A stretch of 64,000 bases of DNA from Lachnoclostridium sp. UBA3262 (lineage in GTDB: Bacteria; Bacillota; Clostridia; Lachnospirales; Lachnospiraceae): positions 1 to 64,000 of the forward strand of contig DEUM01000035.1 of the NCBI GenBank assembly GCA_002362575.1, written 5' to 3'. The position numbers and the translations under genes were made by a program. The stretch's first letter is position 1. Each line of letters begins with the position of its first letter. This document shows positions 61,473 to 64,000 of the stretch, in pieces. Below the pieces are notes generated by a model, which had not been told where the DNA came from, did not search any database, and was given only the letters and a program-made list of their open reading frames with translations.

Positions 61473-64000
61473 CTACTTAATTTTCTTGATTCTCACACGA
61501 CAGCCCAGCTTCACACCATTTACATTTGCATAAATGGTTGTTTTGCCCTTTCTACGTCCGGTTACAAGTCCGGTCGGTGATACCGTCGCAATGTTAATAT
61601 TCTTAGAATACCATGTCACACCATCTTTAATCAGGTTTACTGAAAGCTGTTCGGTGTCGTACTGGCGCATAACAAGCCCCTTCCGGTTCAAATCCACGAC
61701 AAGCACATCACAGTACCCAATCTTTCCATTTGCTGTTCTTCCATATATCGTTGCCTGACCACGCCGCTTTGTACGGATTTTACCATATTTATCTACCGTA
61801 GCCACCTTTTTGTTATCGGAATGGTATTTAATCTTTGTCGTCGCATTTGCCGGTGCAACCTTAATCCCAGACTGAATCGCCCTTCCCTTTGCTACTGTAA
61901 TTTCACTGTTTGCCACATCCACACCAGTTGCATCTACCGGCTCCATAACACGGACAATACAAGTTTTCGATTTATTCGAACCATCAATCGTCTTGACACG
62001 GATTTTTACCATACCTTCTGCCAATCCCATGACACGTCCCGAACTGTCTACTGTTGCTATCGTCGTATCGCTGGACGTCCATTTCAACTTTTTCACAGTC
62101 GCATTTTTCGGCTTGATTTTTGCCTTCAGCTTCAGTGTACTTCCCACAAGCACCCTTGCAGAATATTTGTTTAACGTCAGTTTCGTTACGCGGCGTACTA
62201 CTCTGACCTTGCATCTTGCATAAGCGCCGCTTCCATCCCGTGCCGTCGCTGTAATATAGGCAGTTCCTATCTTCTTCCCCTTAACCTTTCCTGAGGAAGA
62301 CACCGTGCAGACTTTCTTCTTGCTGCTCTTCCATTTTACTTTTTTATTCGATGTACCCGTTACTGTCGCCGTTACATAGAACGATTTGCCCTTTTTCAGA
62401 TATTTCGTCTTTGGTGATACAGTTACCTTTGTATTGGACGGAGTAGGCTTTGGCACGACTGTAATCAGACATGCCACTGAATATCCTCCATCTGTTGTCG
62501 TTCCAGTAATCAACGTAGTTCCCGCTTTCACACCGGTTACCTGAACATTTGAGACGCCGCTTGCCTTAATTGAGGCAACGCCACCTTTCGATACCGCCCA
62601 TTTTACTTCCTTATTAAATGCTGTCGCCGGATTGAAAATCGGTGATATCGTAATCGTATCTCCTACGCGGATTGTCTTCTCGTAGGAATCCAATGATATT
62701 CCCTTTACACCGTCGCGAACTGTAACCTGTACAACCGCCACCGTCGTTACGACATTACCGTTATATGCCCTAACCTCGACAAAAGTGTTTCCCTCTTTAA
62801 CGCCGGTTACATTTCCCTCGGCATCCACTCTTGCCACGGATTGATTATAACTTCTCCATACAAGTGTATCGGTCGAATTTTCCGGTTTAAGCGTTGTCGT
62901 AAGCTTTTGCGACGTACCCGTTACAAGCGTCAATTCTTTCGGTGTTATTGTAATATCTCCTGTCGAAGGCTGCTTTACTGTCACATGTACATTCGATATC
63001 AGTCCTTCCGTTGAAACTACATTAATTACCGTGCTTCCCGGCGCTTTTCCTAATAATGTAGCCATCTGCCGGTTCTCATCGTATTCAACGGTGACGATAT
63101 CCGGTTCTGCTGGCGTCCATGTCAACCCGGTCACTGTATTTTTCGGCTCATATTCGACTTCTATTATTTTATTTTCCCCGACATTCATTGTCAGCTCTGT
63201 TGGATTCAGCGTCATTTTTTCCGGTGTTCCAATTACCGTTACAAGGCACGACGCCATCGTGTTAAATGGATTGTATGCAGGGAATACCGTAATCAGCGTC
63301 GTACCGGCACCAGTAAAGGTCAAATAGCCGTCTTGATCTACCGTTGCCACACTTGTATCGGAGCTTGCCCACTGCAGCCTTTTCTCGGCCTCCGTTACAT
63401 TTGTCGGCGTATAGCTGACATCATTCTTCATATTATAGCCACCCTTATAATACCCTACGGATACATCCGGATGGGCAAAGGATATCGTCTCTATCGGCAC
63501 ACGCACCGTAACCCGCAGTGTATGTGATTCTTTATTCTTATAGTTATACGCTGTCAGAACCGCAGTTCCACCGCCAACTGCCGTGATAACACAGCTCTTT
63601 CCGTCTGCCGCGGCACTTACTGTGAACACCGAAGTGTCCGAACTGAACCAGTCAAGGGACGCCATTGTCACAACCTGCTTGATATCTGCCACAACGGTAA
63701 TGTGTTCGCCGATAATCATCGTCTGTTCTTCACTCGGATTCAGTGTAAAACCGCTTACCTCCGGCTCTACCTTTACAATACAGGTCGCCTTTCTTTCCAC
63801 GCCGTCTCCGGCTCTCAATGTCGCTGTAATCGTAACGTCCTGTGTTGTAATTTTTTTACCGGTTATCAAACCATTCTCATCTACCGAAACAAAGTTCGAA
63901 TCCGAACTGGTCCATACTATCTCACCGTCTATCGTGCCGTCAAAAACAAGCTTCAGCTGTCTCGTTTCGCCGACTCCCAATACACAGTTGTTGGCATCGA
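61473..64000 (-). CDS. Large surface protein with tandem BIG_2 Ig-like domains (5'-truncated by window)
   Basis: The C-terminal ~842 residues of a long extracellular protein whose N-terminus lies beyond the window; the frame is open at the last base. About ten consecutive bacterial Ig-like group 2 domains of ~85 residues are visible, each with the pattern LNPTELTMNVGENK...WTSSDTSVATVD.GKVTGKKAGTTTI. The last three or four are strongly basic (KKVKWKSSKKKVCTVSSSGKVKGKKIG). There is no LPXTG or other anchor at the C-terminus (ends RVRIKKIK), so anchoring, if any, is at the missing N-terminus. Likely roles are adhesion or display; not determinable here. Confidence 0.88.
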   Translation of the reverse strand, partial: DANNCVLGVGETRQLKLVFDGTIDGEIVWTSSDSNFVSVDENGLITGKKITTQDVTITATLRAGDGVERKATCIVKVEPEVSGFTLNPSEEQTMIIGEHITVVADIKQVVTMASLDWFSSDTSVFTVSAAADGKSCVITAVGGGTAVLTAYNYKNKESHTLRVTVRVPIETISFAHPDVSVGYYKGGYNMKNDVSYTPTNVTEAEKRLQWASSDTSVATVDQDGYLTFTGAGTTLITVFPAYNPFNTMASCLVTVIGTPEKMTLNPTELTMNVGENKIIEVEYEPKNTVTGLTWTPAEPDIVTVEYDENRQMATLLGKAPGSTVINVVSTEGLISNVHVTVKQPSTGDITITPKELTLVTGTSQKLTTTLKPENSTDTLVWRSYNQSVARVDAEGNVTGVKEGNTFVEVRAYNGNVVTTVAVVQVTVRDGVKGISLDSYEKTIRVGDTITISPIFNPATAFNKEVKWAVSKGGVASIKASGVSNVQVTGVKAGTTLITGTTTDGGYSVACLITVVPKPTPSNTKVTVSPKTKYLKKGKSFYVTATVTGTSNKKVKWKSSKKKVCTVSSSGKVKGKKIGTAYITATARDGSGAYARCKVRVVRRVTKLTLNKYSARVLVGSTLKLKAKIKPKNATVKKLKWTSSDTTIATVDSSGRVMGLAEGMVKIRVKTIDGSNKSKTCIVRVMEPVDATGVDVANSEITVAKGRAIQSGIKVAPANATTKIKYHSDNKKVATVDKYGKIRTKRRGQATIYGRTANGKIGYCDVLVVDLNRKGLVMRQYDTEQLSVNLIKDGVTWYSKNINIATVSPTGLVTGRRKGKTTIYANVNGVKLGCRVRIKKIK

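Overview
The window looks like a chromosomal segment of a low-to-moderate GC, endospore-forming anaerobic Firmicute, most likely a member of the Lachnospiraceae (Clostridia). The signs are the recN-spoIVB-spo0A sporulation block, a GerW (YtfJ) sporulation protein, the oxygen-independent ribonucleotide reductase pair NrdD/NrdG, a large 2-hydroxyacyl-CoA dehydratase activase-like protein, an Fe-hydrogenase-like sensory protein, and AGGAGG ribosome sites with consensus sigma-A promoters. Nearly every gene lies on the minus strand. The plus-strand exceptions are the activase-like gene (9385), the calcium-binding-like protein (18551) and a GH31 glycosidase (56407).

Layout. 0.1-9.2 kb: rpmB with its own promoter and terminator, then a minus-strand run (LysM protein; corA; rhomboid-like protein; double GT-C/PMT glycosyltransferase; two unknown genes; DUF2953; gerW). 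9.3-13.6 kb: the solitary activase-like gene. 13.7-19.6 kb: cell-surface region with a sortase-type Pro/Thr-repeat protein, a leucine-rich-repeat protein, an ECF sigma/anti-sigma pair and a divergent EF-hand-like protein behind a structured leader. 19.7-31.7 kb: housekeeping and signalling (ung, hisF, hisH, zinc-ribbon protein, cheV, PH-domain protein, lipoprotein, two-component system, membrane PPIase, leuC/leuD). 31.8-35.1 kb: nrdD-nrdG-dut, a dNTP supply operon with a tandem pair of NrdR-like boxes. 35.2-35.9 kb: gene-free DNA made of two large imperfect palindromes. 35.9-41.4 kb: asnS-asnA-alcohol dehydrogenase-sigma-like-mutY. 41.5-43.7 kb: tRNA-Gly, an apparently autoregulated Fic gene, small ORFs and an Rpn-family pseudogene. 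43.7-48.2 kb: a hydrogenase-like/MCP fusion and a CotH surface protein. 48.3-53 kb: glycolytic gap-pgk-tpiA and glgA. 53-64 kb: autolysin, then spo0A separated from spoIVB-recN by a divergent AraC/GH31 sugar module, then the end of a long Ig-like (BIG_2) surface protein that runs off the window.

The points that most deserve attention are: the roughly 130-nt multi-hairpin leader that places the ribosome site of the 18551 gene in a hairpin loop; the palindromic elements at 35.2-35.9 kb; the sugar-utilisation module splitting the conserved spoIVB-spo0A neighbourhood, including an AraC gene whose promoter predicts a leaderless mRNA; the hydrogenase-like/MCP fusion; the sigma-70-like protein lacking region 4; and the Fic promoter with an inverted repeat in its spacer. 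Functions are assigned from motifs read by eye, and no database search was possible.
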